Source of the DNA: Rikenellaceae bacterium
GTDB taxonomy: Bacteria > Bacteroidota > Bacteroidia > Bacteroidales > Rikenellaceae
DNA length: 41,208 bases
Assembly: GCA_017935625.1 (NCBI GenBank)
Contig: JAGBHC010000041.1
Span: 1-41,208 of the forward strand
Reading direction: 5' to 3'
Every line of letters starts with the position of its first letter. Position 1 is the stretch's first letter. Of the stretch, positions 1 to 7,761 are shown in pieces. A program made the position numbers and the translations under genes. The notes under the pieces were generated by a model that searched no databases, had not been told where the DNA came from, and saw nothing but the letters and a program-made list of their open reading frames with translations.

Positions 1-138
1 AATATTCGATGAAGAACGAAAGCACGGTCGGCCACGCCGGCGGGCGGTCGCGAATGCGATTCGTTCGAGACAAATATTACCAATATTCGATGAAGAACGA
101 AAGCACGGTCGGCCGCGCCGGCGGGCGGGCGCGAATGC
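1..138 (-). repeat. Tandem promoter-type repeat, two units of about 81 bp
   Basis: Bases 1-57 and 82-138 are near-identical copies (few mismatches) at a period of 81 bp; the 24 bp between them complete the first unit. Read on the minus strand, each unit has a GC-rich part, then CTTTCGTTCTTCATCGAAT, and the joint between units carries AATATTTG, one mismatch from the Bacteroidetes -7 box TAnnTTTG. A diverged two-unit copy lies at 22928-23054 in the opposite orientation, where it directly precedes a lipoprotein gene. The element therefore probably serves a leftward gene outside the window. The first unit is cut by the window edge. Confidence 0.8.
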
Positions 139-487
139 TGTTTCCCGAATAGGAAGAATCCATCCATTATCCGGAAGATGGCCGCAAGTACGGAACGGCT
201 TTTACGAAGCGGGACGTTCGGGGACCTTCATGAATATCGTGTTTCACAGGGGCTTATCCTGAGTGGGGAGAAGATACCAGGCTCCGAAGCGTCCTTTTTA
301 TGTATTTGTATATCAGCGTATTACCCCCCCCCATTCATAAAAACCATGAAAAATATCTGAAAATTCGGAGGAAAACAATTAATTTTGCAGATACAACATA
401 ATGGACGAGAGTAGCAATCTATGAGATTCCGTCGTCAAGTCCGGTCTTCGACAATCTTCTTAAAATGAAATGAATTAAACTGGTACA
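139..487. other. Leader region upstream of the polysaccharide operon
   Basis: No convincing gene is seen here. The stretch holds a run of nine C at 324-332 and an isolated -7-like box TAATTTTG at 380-387, followed by about 100 nt of AT-rich leader before the GTG start of wbpA. No upxY/NusG-like antiterminator gene and no obvious inverted repeats flanking the promoter are visible, unlike many Bacteroides capsule loci. Confidence 0.5.
380..387 (+). promoter_or_regulatory. Possible -7 box of the wbp operon
   Basis: TAATTTTG fits the Bacteroidetes -7 consensus TAnnTTTG and lies about 100 nt before the first gene of the operon. No TTTG is found 19-21 nt upstream, so the assignment rests on the -7 box and on position only. 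Confidence 0.4.
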
Positions 488-1810
488 GTGACAATTAGAG
501 AAATTCTATTGAAGAAAATTGCCAATAGGGAAATCGTGGCAGGAGTAATCGGTCTTGGCTATGTAGGATTGCCGTTGGCCGTGGAAGTGGCAAAAGCCGG
601 ATTCAGGACCATAGGCTTTGACATTAAGAAAGAGAAGGTCGATTCGGTCAATCAAGGGCTCAGCTATATCGGAGATGTTGCCGGCTCCGACCTGAGAATG
701 CTGGTCGAGAAAGGGATGCTTGCCGCCACGACCGATTTCAGCGAAATCGGCAAAGTCGATTTCGTGGTTATCTGTACGCCCACACCGCTCGATGCGCACC
801 GGCAGCCAGACATCAGTTATGTGGAATCTGCGGTAAAATCAATCGCGGAACAGCTCCACGAAGGGATGATGGTGTCTCTTGAATCGACCACTTATCCCGG
901 CACCACCGAAGAACTCGTGAAGCCTATCCTCGAGTCATCGGGCCTGAAATGCGGCGAAGATTTCTATCTCGGTTTCTCTCCCGAGCGTGTCGATCCGGGC
1001 AACGCAGTCTACAATACCAAAAATATCCCCAAAGTGGTGGGCGGTCTGGGAACCGATGCCTGCGAACTCATTTCCGCCATGTACGAGGCGGTGCTGGAGA
1101 ATAAGGTGTTCCGGGCCTCTTCTCCCGCCGTGGCAGAAATGTCCAAAATATTGGAGAATTCTTACCGTAACGTCAATATCGGTCTAATCAACGAGTTTGC
1201 CATTTTCTGCAATAAGATTGGCATCGATATATGGGAGGTGATAGAAGCCGCAAAAACCAAACCTTTCGGTTTCGCCCCGTTCTATCCCGGTCCCGGAGTA
1301 GGCGGCCACTGCATACCGGTCGATCCCTGTTACCTGAATTATAAAGCGAGCACGTACGATTTCCGATTCTTAACGATAGAAGCATCCATGGAGGTCAATG
1401 ACCGTATGCCCGAATACTGCGTGAAACGTATCGGAGACATGCTCAACCGCCGCTTCCGCAAGTCGCTCAACGGTTCAAAGATACTTATACTCGGCGTTGC
1501 CTACAAGCAGGATATCGACGACTGCCGCGAGTCTCCTGCAATCCATATAATCGATGCGCTGCGTGCAGAAGGAGCCGATACGAAATTCTTCGACCCCAAT
1601 ATTTCCAGATTCCTTCATCACGGCAAGGTGTATGAAAGCGAGAAGGAACTAACGGCCGGCCTTATTCAAAGCGTCGATGCGGTAGTCATTACCACCCCCA
1701 CACACAGCGACGTGGACTATGAATTCGTAAGGCGTCATGCAAAGGCTCTCTTCGACACGAGGAACGCCACCAAGGAGCTGGCCGACAAGAGCAATATAGA
1801 ACTGCTTTAA
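488..1810 (+). CDS. wbpA: UDP-N-acetylglucosamine 6-dehydrogenase (WbpA type)
   Basis: This 440-residue protein belongs to the UDP-glucose/GDP-mannose dehydrogenase family, which oxidises C6 of a UDP-HexNAc in two NAD-dependent steps to the uronic acid. The Rossmann motif GLGYVGLP is at residues 22-29, FSPERVDPGN at about 163-172, and the catalytic cysteine sits in VGGHCIPVDP (Cys275). The C-terminal UDP-binding domain is complete. The start is GTG at 488: an in-frame TAA ten bases upstream (476-478) leaves no earlier start. The following genes wbpD, wbpE and wbpB complete the UDP-GlcNAc(3NAc)A route, so the substrate is most likely UDP-GlcNAc. A UDP-GalNAc or ManNAc dehydrogenase cannot be excluded from sequence alone. 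Confidence 0.9.
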   Translation: MTIREILLKKIANREIVAGVIGLGYVGLPLAVEVAKAGFRTIGFDIKKEKVDSVNQGLSYIGDVAGSDLRMLVEKGMLAATTDFSEIGKVDFVVICTPTPLDAHRQPDISYVESAVKSIAEQLHEGMMVSLESTTYPGTTEELVKPILESSGLKCGEDFYLGFSPERVDPGNAVYNTKNIPKVVGGLGTDACELISAMYEAVLENKVFRASSPAVAEMSKILENSYRNVNIGLINEFAIFCNKIGIDIWEVIEAAKTKPFGFAPFYPGPGVGGHCIPVDPCYLNYKASTYDFRFLTIEASMEVNDRMPEYCVKRIGDMLNRRFRKSLNGSKILILGVAYKQDIDDCRESPAIHIIDALRAEGADTKFFDPNISRFLHHGKVYESEKELTAGLIQSVDAVVITTPTHSDVDYEFVRRHAKALFDTRNATKELADKSNIELL

Positions 1811-1819
1811 CCATCCGAT

Positions 1820-2386
1820 ATGGAAGACAAGAAATATTTCGTGCATCCGTCGAGCTATGTCGATGATAATGTTACCGTGGGCGACGGCACGAAAATATGG
1901 CACTTCTGCCACGTGCAGACAGGCGCCTCGATAGGACGTAACTGCTCCTTGGGGCAGAACGTGAATGTCGGCAACCATGCCAGGATTGGCAACGGGGTGC
2001 GTATCCAGAACAATGTATCGGTATACGAGGGCGTCGAAATCGAAGACAACGTATTTTGCGGTCCGTCTTGTGTGTTTACCAACGTAACGACTCCGCGTGC
2101 GCATTTCCCGGTACATGGCGTATATGCCAGAACGCTCATCAAGGAGGGTGCGTCGCTCGGGGCGAACTGCACCATAGTTTGCGGTCATACCGTAGGCCGC
2201 AGTGCAATGGTGGCCGCCGGTGCCGTGGTGACCGAGGATGTCAGGGACCATGCGCTCGTGGCCGGCGTACCCGCCCGGCAGATAGGATGGGTGTGCGAAT
2301 GCGGCCGGCGGCTCGACGAGAGCCTGAAATGCCCGTGCGGAAGGGCATATTCTCTTGACGGAGCGTGCTTGAACGAAAAGCATTGA
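1820..2386 (+). CDS. wbpD: UDP-3-amino-GlcNAcA N-acetyltransferase (WbpD/WlbB type)
   Basis: A 188-residue left-handed beta-helix acyltransferase with hexapeptide repeats through roughly residues 10-150 (for example VTVGDGTKIWHFCHV and CTIVCGHTVG). Members of this family transfer acetyl from acetyl-CoA to the 3-amino group of the UDP-sugar made by the WbpE aminotransferase. The C-terminus adds two Cys-x-Cys pairs (C159/C161 and C171/C173) that resemble a small metal-binding knuckle. It starts 9 nt after wbpA. Its TGA stop lies 2 nt before the preferred wbpE start, which points to one operon and tight translational coupling. The specific substrate is inferred from the neighbours. Confidence 0.87.
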   Translation: MEDKKYFVHPSSYVDDNVTVGDGTKIWHFCHVQTGASIGRNCSLGQNVNVGNHARIGNGVRIQNNVSVYEGVEIEDNVFCGPSCVFTNVTTPRAHFPVHGVYARTLIKEGASLGANCTIVCGHTVGRSAMVAAGAVVTEDVRDHALVAGVPARQIGWVCECGRRLDESLKCPCGRAYSLDGACLNEKH

Positions 2387-2388
2387 TT

Positions 2389-3546
2389 ATGCAGTTCAGG
2401 GATTTAAAACAGCAGTATCAGGTCCTGAAGGCAGGCATGGACAAGGCCATACTCGACGCGGCGGCCTCGGGGGCCCATATCATGGGACCTCAGGTGCAGG
2501 AACTTGAAAAGCAACTCGCCGACTATGTGGGAACGGGACATTGCATATCGTGCGCCAGCGGCACCGATGCCCTGACGCTTGCCCTGAAAGCATGGGACAT
2601 CAAACGGGGAGATGCCGTGTTCGTCCCCGATTTCACATTCTTTTCCTCGGCCGAAGCGGTCTCGTTGGAGGGAGCGACCCCTGTTTTTGTCGATGTGGAC
2701 CGCGAAACCTTCAATATCGACCCTGCGGACCTTGAGAATAAAATCGAAGCGACGATTCGGAAAGGAGAATCGGTTCCGAAAGTCATCATCACAGTGGATT
2801 TGTTCGGGCTTCCCGCAAACTATCCTGCCATCCGCAGGATTGCCCGCAATCACCGTCTTCTCATACTTGAAGACGGGGCCCAGGGTTTCGGCGGTTCCAT
2901 CGGCGGCAAACGCAACTGTTCGTTCGGAGACATATCAACCACTTCGTTCTTTCCGGCCAAACCGCTCGGATGCTATGGCGACGGAGGCGCCTGTTTCACC
3001 GACAACGACGAATGGGCCGCGCTGATGGATTCATACCGTATGCACGGGAAAGGCTCTTCCAAATACGAAAACGTCCGCATAGGCATGAACTCGCGCCTGG
3101 ACACCATTCAGGCTTCCATCCTCCAAGTCAAATTGAAAGCCTTCGCCGAAGAACTCGAGGCCGTCAATAAGGCTGCGGCAGAATACACCGCCCGGCTGGC
3201 GGACCTCGTGGAGACACCCGTTGTCCCTGCCGGTTTCCTGTCAAGCTGGGCACAGTACACCGTCAGGCTGAACGGCAAAACCGAACGTGACGGCTTGCAG
3301 GCATATCTCGAAGGACAAGGAATCCCGTCGATGGTTTACTATCCGACCCCGCTGCACAGGCAGACTGCGTACAGGGACTCGGGTCTGCCCGAGCCGGATT
3401 GTCCGGTTGCCGGCAGACTGTGCGAGACGGTCCTCTCCCTGCCGATGCACCCTTACATTTCGTCGGAGGAAATCAACAGAGTCTGCAACGCAATCGAGGC
3501 CTTCCTGCATCGGGAAAAGGAGGCCGGAGGAGAAAGAAGCCGATAG
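2389..3546 (+). CDS. wbpE: UDP-3-oxo-GlcNAcA aminotransferase (WbpE, DegT/DnrJ/EryC1)
   Basis: A 385-residue PLP enzyme of the DegT/DnrJ/EryC1 sugar aminotransferase family. Using glutamate, it converts the 3-oxo sugar made by WbpB to the 3-amino sugar. EDGAQGFG (residues 161-168) holds the PLP-contacting acidic residue, and FFPAKPLG holds the Schiff-base lysine (Lys191). The ATG at 2389 is chosen because family members begin MxFxDLKxQY and it lies just after the wbpD stop. An in-frame GTG at 2365 would add eight residues overlapping wbpD and is less likely. Confidence 0.9.
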   Translation: MQFRDLKQQYQVLKAGMDKAILDAAASGAHIMGPQVQELEKQLADYVGTGHCISCASGTDALTLALKAWDIKRGDAVFVPDFTFFSSAEAVSLEGATPVFVDVDRETFNIDPADLENKIEATIRKGESVPKVIITVDLFGLPANYPAIRRIARNHRLLILEDGAQGFGGSIGGKRNCSFGDISTTSFFPAKPLGCYGDGGACFTDNDEWAALMDSYRMHGKGSSKYENVRIGMNSRLDTIQASILQVKLKAFAEELEAVNKAAAEYTARLADLVETPVVPAGFLSSWAQYTVRLNGKTERDGLQAYLEGQGIPSMVYYPTPLHRQTAYRDSGLPEPDCPVAGRLCETVLSLPMHPYISSEEINRVCNAIEAFLHREKEAGGERSR

Positions 3547-3586
3547 GGCAGCACTCCGATAAACGGTACGAACAGGCGGAACAAGT

Positions 3587-4855
3587 ATGAAATCCGATTC
3601 AGACAATACGCTTTTCAGGAATATCCTCAAACTTATGACGGGAGAGGGTATCGGCAAAGCCATCGGATTCGTGGCAGCCCCGTTCGTCACACGGCTATAC
3701 ACGCCGTCGGATTTCGGAATACTTGCGGTCTTTGCATCGTTGTGTGCCTTATTCTATCCATTCTGTACGCTGAGGTATACGCTCGCCATTCCATTGCATT
3801 CCAATGAAAAGGTCGGCATCAATTCATTGGCGGCATGCCTCCTTGTACTTGTCGTCAATAGCGTGATTATCGGTATCGCCTTCGTTTTTTTCCATTCGCA
3901 GATTCTTTCGCTTTTCTCGTCCGAAAACATAGACGCTTTCTGGTATTTCATTCCACTGGCATTTTCCCTTTACGGGACAGCTGAAGTCTTGTCGTACTAT
4001 TCCACCCGCTACCGCGACTTCTCGACCATTGCGAAAGTTACGGCAGTTCAAAAAGCAATCGGTGCATCGACCAAAATAGTCTTCGGTCTGTTCCGTTTCA
4101 ATGCAATCGGTTTGCTGATAGGAAACATCCTGGCCGAGAGCGGGGGAGTTTCCCTATACATACGCGCCTATTGGAAAAAACTGAAAGAAAACGCACGCGA
4201 CGTGACATGGGGAAAAATCGGTTTCGTACTTAAAAGATACATGGATTTCCCGCTATACAGGGTTCCGTCCCAAATACTTCTCAAAGCTGCGGAAAGTCTT
4301 CCCGTCCTCTATTTCGCATGGCATTTCGGCACCGGCACAACCGGTCATATCAGTTTGGCAATAAGCATGCTGTCCGTACCGGTCGCAATTGCATGCGCAT
4401 CCGTGGGCAAAGCGTTCTATGGTGAAATCGCATCGTTGGGAAGAAAAAACAGCAGGGAGATATCCGCTCTCACGGTACGGATAATGGCAAGACTATTTGC
4501 TGTCGGCATGGTCCCCTTCACGCTTATCGTCTGCTTCGGGCCCTGGATATTCCGAACTTTTTTCGGCGCCGAATGGACGCAATCGGGAATTTTTGCCCGC
4601 TATCTCTGTCTTTATCTGATTTTCCGGTTCGTCTATAGCCCGATAAGCGACGGCATATTCAATGTGTTCGAACGGCAGAAGCTCGTGTTCCGGCTCGAAG
4701 TGTCGCGTATCGCGATTGTAGCATCGAGCCTCCTTGTATCCTACTTCTACAACTTTTCCGTTACCGGCACCATCGTCGTTTACAGTCTCGCCCTTACGGT
4801 CCAATATATTTTTTCTATTATCTTTGTATTCCATATTTTAAGAAAAACATCATGA
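3587..4855 (+). CDS. wzx: Polysaccharide flippase (Wzx/MATE-like)
   Basis: A 422-residue polytopic membrane protein with about a dozen hydrophobic segments and short charged loops, typical of the oligosaccharide flippase/PST family. These proteins move undecaprenyl-linked repeat units from the cytoplasmic to the periplasmic face. The N-terminus (a short polar lead, then LMTGEGIGKAIGF and PFVTRLYTPSDFG) has the GEGIGKAI...P-FVTRLYTPxDFG pattern common in Wzx proteins. It follows wbpE by 40 nt. No Wzy polymerase or initiating glycosyltransferase is in the window, so polymerisation and initiation must be encoded elsewhere or may not occur. Confidence 0.82.
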   Translation: MKSDSDNTLFRNILKLMTGEGIGKAIGFVAAPFVTRLYTPSDFGILAVFASLCALFYPFCTLRYTLAIPLHSNEKVGINSLAACLLVLVVNSVIIGIAFVFFHSQILSLFSSENIDAFWYFIPLAFSLYGTAEVLSYYSTRYRDFSTIAKVTAVQKAIGASTKIVFGLFRFNAIGLLIGNILAESGGVSLYIRAYWKKLKENARDVTWGKIGFVLKRYMDFPLYRVPSQILLKAAESLPVLYFAWHFGTGTTGHISLAISMLSVPVAIACASVGKAFYGEIASLGRKNSREISALTVRIMARLFAVGMVPFTLIVCFGPWIFRTFFGAEWTQSGIFARYLCLYLIFRFVYSPISDGIFNVFERQKLVFRLEVSRIAIVASSLLVSYFYNFSVTGTIVVYSLALTVQYIFSIIFVFHILRKTS

Positions 4856-4957
4856 CGGAAAAGACAATCGTTCATGTTGCCCCGTTCGCCCTTTAGAATT
4901 CGGGAAAAGGGGAAAGGACAACCGGCAGTTTCCATTCATTTAAATAAAACTATGATT

Positions 4958-5953
4958 ATGGAAAAAATAGATTTTGTGATAACATGGGTAGACTGCAACG
5001 ACCCAATATGGCAGAGCGCTTTTCATTCGTACCTGCCCGAGAATAGATGTACGAATGATGTCAGAACTATCCGTTACCGCAATTGGGAGAACCTGCGTTA
5101 TTGGTTCCGAGGTGTGGAGAAGTTCGCCCCGTGGGTAAACAAGGTACATTTCATCTCCTGCGGACAGATACCGGAGTGGTTGAACCTAAAGGCACCCAAA
5201 CTGCACTTCGTGAAACATTCGGATTATATTCCGGCCGAATATCTGCCCACATTCAGTTCACGCCCCATAATACTGAACCTGCACCGCATAGAAGGATTAT
5301 CCGAGCATTTCGTCTGTTTCGATGACGACTGTTTCCTGATTGACAAGGTCGAACCGGAAAGATTTTTCAGGAAGGGATTGCCGTGCGACAAGGCGGCGCT
5401 CAATACCATCAGTCCCTATGGCCTTTTTGAGACCAATATAATAGTAAACAATCTGTGCATCATAAATGCATCGTTTAAAAAACATGAAACGATACGCACG
5501 AATTTCTGGAAATGGTTCTCTCCCCAGGCGGAAAACAAACTGTTGCGCACGCTTTTATTATTGCCTTGGCCCAAGTTTACAGGTTTTTATAATCATCACC
5601 TTCCGCAAGGCTACCTCAAATCCACTTTTGAAGAGGTATGGGAAAAGCATGAGGACATTCTGCTTCACACGACAGCCTCACGATTCAGAGACATCTCCGA
5701 CGTCAGCCCATGGCTGCTGCGTTATTGGCAACTGGCTAAGGGGAGCTTTGTTCCGCTAAACGTAGAAAGAGACGGCATAAATCCTTTTATAACCGACGAT
5801 TCTTTGGATAAAATCGTTAAAATCATAGAAAATCAGAAAAAGAAGATTATTTGTCTCAACGAAGACGAAAAGACTCCTTATGAAGCAGCCAAAGAACGGA
5901 TAAATGCCGCTTTCCATAAGATTTTGCCCGAGAAATCATCGTTCGAAAAATAG
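4958..5953 (+). CDS. Stealth-family sugar-phosphate transferase
   Basis: About 331 residues with conserved regions of the Stealth family, which transfers hexose-1-phosphates during capsule or exopolysaccharide assembly. The N-terminus IDFVITWVDCNDPIWQ is conserved region 1. The stretch from RYWFRGVEKFAPWVNK through QIPEWL to EHFVCFDDDCFLI is region 2, with its acidic triad. A later block near RFRDISDVSPWLLRYWQ matches the C-terminal conserved regions. An upstream in-frame start at 4874 would add an unlikely 28-residue tail; ATG 4952 or 4958 fits the family. It is the only transferase in this operon. The donor sugar cannot be told from sequence. Confidence 0.85.
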   Translation: MEKIDFVITWVDCNDPIWQSAFHSYLPENRCTNDVRTIRYRNWENLRYWFRGVEKFAPWVNKVHFISCGQIPEWLNLKAPKLHFVKHSDYIPAEYLPTFSSRPIILNLHRIEGLSEHFVCFDDDCFLIDKVEPERFFRKGLPCDKAALNTISPYGLFETNIIVNNLCIINASFKKHETIRTNFWKWFSPQAENKLLRTLLLLPWPKFTGFYNHHLPQGYLKSTFEEVWEKHEDILLHTTASRFRDISDVSPWLLRYWQLAKGSFVPLNVERDGINPFITDDSLDKIVKIIENQKKKIICLNEDEKTPYEAAKERINAAFHKILPEKSSFEK

Positions 5954-5987
5954 TTGGCACAAGCCGAAAGAATAGTGAAAAAAAACA

Positions 5988-6971
5988 ATGGCAGGAAAAA
6001 ATTTCGCATTGATTGGTGTGGCGGGTTACATCGCACCGCGCCACATCAAGGCCATTGCCGATACGGGCAATAACCTTATGGCCGCTTATGATTGCTTCGA
6101 CAGTGTCGGACGCCTGGACAGTTCTTTCCCCGAATGCTACTTCTTTACGGAGAACGAACGATTCGACCGTTTCTGCTCCGCGCAGATGAAGAGCGACAAT
6201 CCGCTGCACTATACGTCAATCTGTACCCCAAACCATACACACGATGCCTTTATCCGGTACGGATTGCGCCTCGGTACGGATGTCATCTGCGAAAAACCTC
6301 TTGTGCTCAATCCCGATAACATCGACCATCTGCTGGATATGGAAAAAGAGACCGGGCATAAAGCATACACCATCCTGCAACTGCGTCTCCACGACTCGAT
6401 TGCGGCCTTGAAGAAAAAGGTCGATGAAGGCCCTGAAGACAAAATCCATGATGTGGACCTGACCTACATCACTTCGCGGGGAAAATGGTACTACGCCTCA
6501 TGGAAAGGCGACATCCGCAAAAGCGGCGGCATCGCCACCAACATCGGGATACATTTCTACGACATGCTCCAGTGGATATTCGGTCCGGTAAAACGGAACA
6601 TCGTTCATGTGATGAGCTTCGACCGCGTCGCCGGCTATCTGGAGCTTGAGAAAGCTCGCGTTCGTTACTTTCTCAGCATCAACCCCGAATGCCTGCCCGA
6701 AAATGCCGTGCAGGGAGAAAAGAGGACTTACAGGACCATCCGCATCGACGGGAGCGGATTCGAATTCAGCGCAGGTTTCACCGAACTTCACACCCTGAGC
6801 TACCGGAAAATTCTGGACGGCGAAGGCTTCCGCATCAGCGAGGCCCGTAACAGCATTCAGATTGTAAGCGACATACGCCATGCCACGCCCATAGGTTTGA
6901 AAGGCGACTACCACCCGCTTGCGAAATTGCCGCTCGGTGCCCACCCTTTCGACCGGGATATTGCGTTATAG
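5988..6971 (+). CDS. wbpB: UDP-GlcNAcA 3-dehydrogenase (WbpB/WlbA, Gfo/Idh/MocA)
   Basis: A 327-residue Gfo/Idh/MocA oxidoreductase. The dinucleotide-binding motif is the WlbA-like GVAGYIAPRH at residues 10-19 rather than plain GxGxxG. EKP (102-104) supplies the catalytic lysine, and NIGIHFYDML is the substrate-side histidine motif. In this subfamily the enzyme oxidises C3 of UDP-GlcNAcA, feeding WbpE. It is the last gene of the operon, 34 nt after the Stealth gene. No wbpI-like 2-epimerase follows, so the end product from this locus alone would be UDP-GlcNAc(3NAc)A rather than the mannose epimer, unless wbpI lies elsewhere. Confidence 0.9.
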   Translation: MAGKNFALIGVAGYIAPRHIKAIADTGNNLMAAYDCFDSVGRLDSSFPECYFFTENERFDRFCSAQMKSDNPLHYTSICTPNHTHDAFIRYGLRLGTDVICEKPLVLNPDNIDHLLDMEKETGHKAYTILQLRLHDSIAALKKKVDEGPEDKIHDVDLTYITSRGKWYYASWKGDIRKSGGIATNIGIHFYDMLQWIFGPVKRNIVHVMSFDRVAGYLELEKARVRYFLSINPECLPENAVQGEKRTYRTIRIDGSGFEFSAGFTELHTLSYRKILDGEGFRISEARNSIQIVSDIRHATPIGLKGDYHPLAKLPLGAHPFDRDIAL

Positions 6972-7640
6972 ACTTTCCTGTAAACTTCCGATGCAAGACT
7001 TCGCATTATTCTACCAATGCCTATTCCGCGCTTCCGTGTGTCCAGATAATCAAGATTTCGGAAACAGAAAAAGATAAAGTCTCAGTCGCTTGAAAAAGAC
7101 GCAGCTCCTTTTGCTGTTCTTTGGGGTTTCATCAGAAATATGTGCCCCAAACAAGAATCTGCCTTTCGAAAACATTCCTTTTGAAGGAACTGCAAATATG
7201 GTCACCGAACGCGAACGCTTCAGCCGGGAAGCGACGGCCGACGAGCTGGAGGAGGTGCGGCGGCAAGCCGGCGGCACCGAATAGGCCCCGGAAAGTCATT
7301 AGGCCATTGTCAAATACGGATAAACGCAAATACCATATTTTCAAAATACACGGCGGAAAAATCACATTATCAAGGGACACATAATAAAGCGGATTTTCAT
7401 GATTTTCGCTCTATCAGCCTATCGTATACAGACAGAAGAAACTTCATTAAAGCCACGAATCAAAGGCTGAACGAAAGAGAGAAGGGGGGGGGCTGACGGG
7501 GTGCTTTCCCCGACCTGCCCGCTGCCGGGGTGTTTTCCATGGCCCGTTGCTGCGGGGCATCTCCAGGCAGGTATATCCGGGGAGAGCATCTTCGGCAGGC
7601 ATATCCCGGCAAGCATATCCGGGGGACTTTCCAAAAAGCG
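6972..7640. other. Gene-poor spacer after the polysaccharide operon
   Basis: No gene is supported. A small open frame ending at 7284 has a coding-like, GC-rich 3' half from ATG 7201 (28 codons, rich in Glu and Arg) and could be a gene remnant, but there is no recognisable family. A run of nine G lies at 7484-7492. Three imperfect copies of GGCAGGCATATCCGGGG occur at 7566-7582, 7594-7609 and 7608-7625. Confidence 0.45.
7566..7625. repeat. Three imperfect short repeats
   Basis: Units of about 17 bp resembling GGCAGGCATATCCGGGG occur at 7566-7582, 7594-7609 and 7608-7625; the last two are directly adjacent. The function is unknown. They lie just past the tRNA-Thr terminator on the leftward strand. 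Confidence 0.6.
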
Positions 7641-7671
7641 AAAAAAGGGTGCTTCCCGTAAGGAAGCACCC
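7641..7671 (-). terminator. Rho-independent terminator after tRNA-Thr
   Basis: A perfect 10-bp stem (7647-7656 with 7662-7671, GGGTGCTTCC/GGAAGCACCC) with a 5-nt loop is followed on the minus strand by six T (7646-7641). It lies 10 nt after the tRNA-Thr 3' end and terminates the leftward unit. Confidence 0.9.
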
Positions 7672-7681
7672 TTTCGCTGTG

Positions 7682-7752
7682 AGGCCGTAATCAGAATCGA
7701 ACTGATGACAATTCGTTACGAATGAACCGTTTTACCCCTAAACTATACGGCC
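7682..7752 (-). tRNA. tRNA-Thr (anticodon CGT)
   Basis: The minus strand folds into a full cloverleaf of 71 nt including the discriminator. The acceptor stem is GGCCGTA/TACGGCC, the D stem GTTT/AAAC, the anticodon loop TTCGTAA with anticodon CGT (decoding ACG, Thr), and the T arm ATCAG-TTCGATT-CTGAT. The discriminator is T and CCA is not encoded. The innermost anticodon-stem pair is an A-C mismatch and the outermost a G-U pair, so the stem is weak, but all other features are canonical. It lies only 9 nt downstream of the U32 gene stop, suggesting release by processing from a joint transcript. Confidence 0.88.
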
Positions 7753-7761
7753 TTGTATCTT

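Noticed and set aside
1-138. CRISPR array
   Set aside because: Two long units with 24 bp between the conserved parts, no short palindromic repeat and no cas genes; it aligns with a promoter-region repeat elsewhere.
178-360. 60-residue open frame before wbpA
   Set aside because: No similarity, non-coding-like composition and it runs through the C9 tract.
2365-2388. GTG start for wbpE giving eight extra residues
   Set aside because: Family proteins begin at the internal ATG, which sits 2 nt after the wbpD stop.
7090-7284. 64-residue open frame after wbpB
   Set aside because: Begins at a TTG without signals. Only the last 28 codons look coding, so at most a gene remnant.
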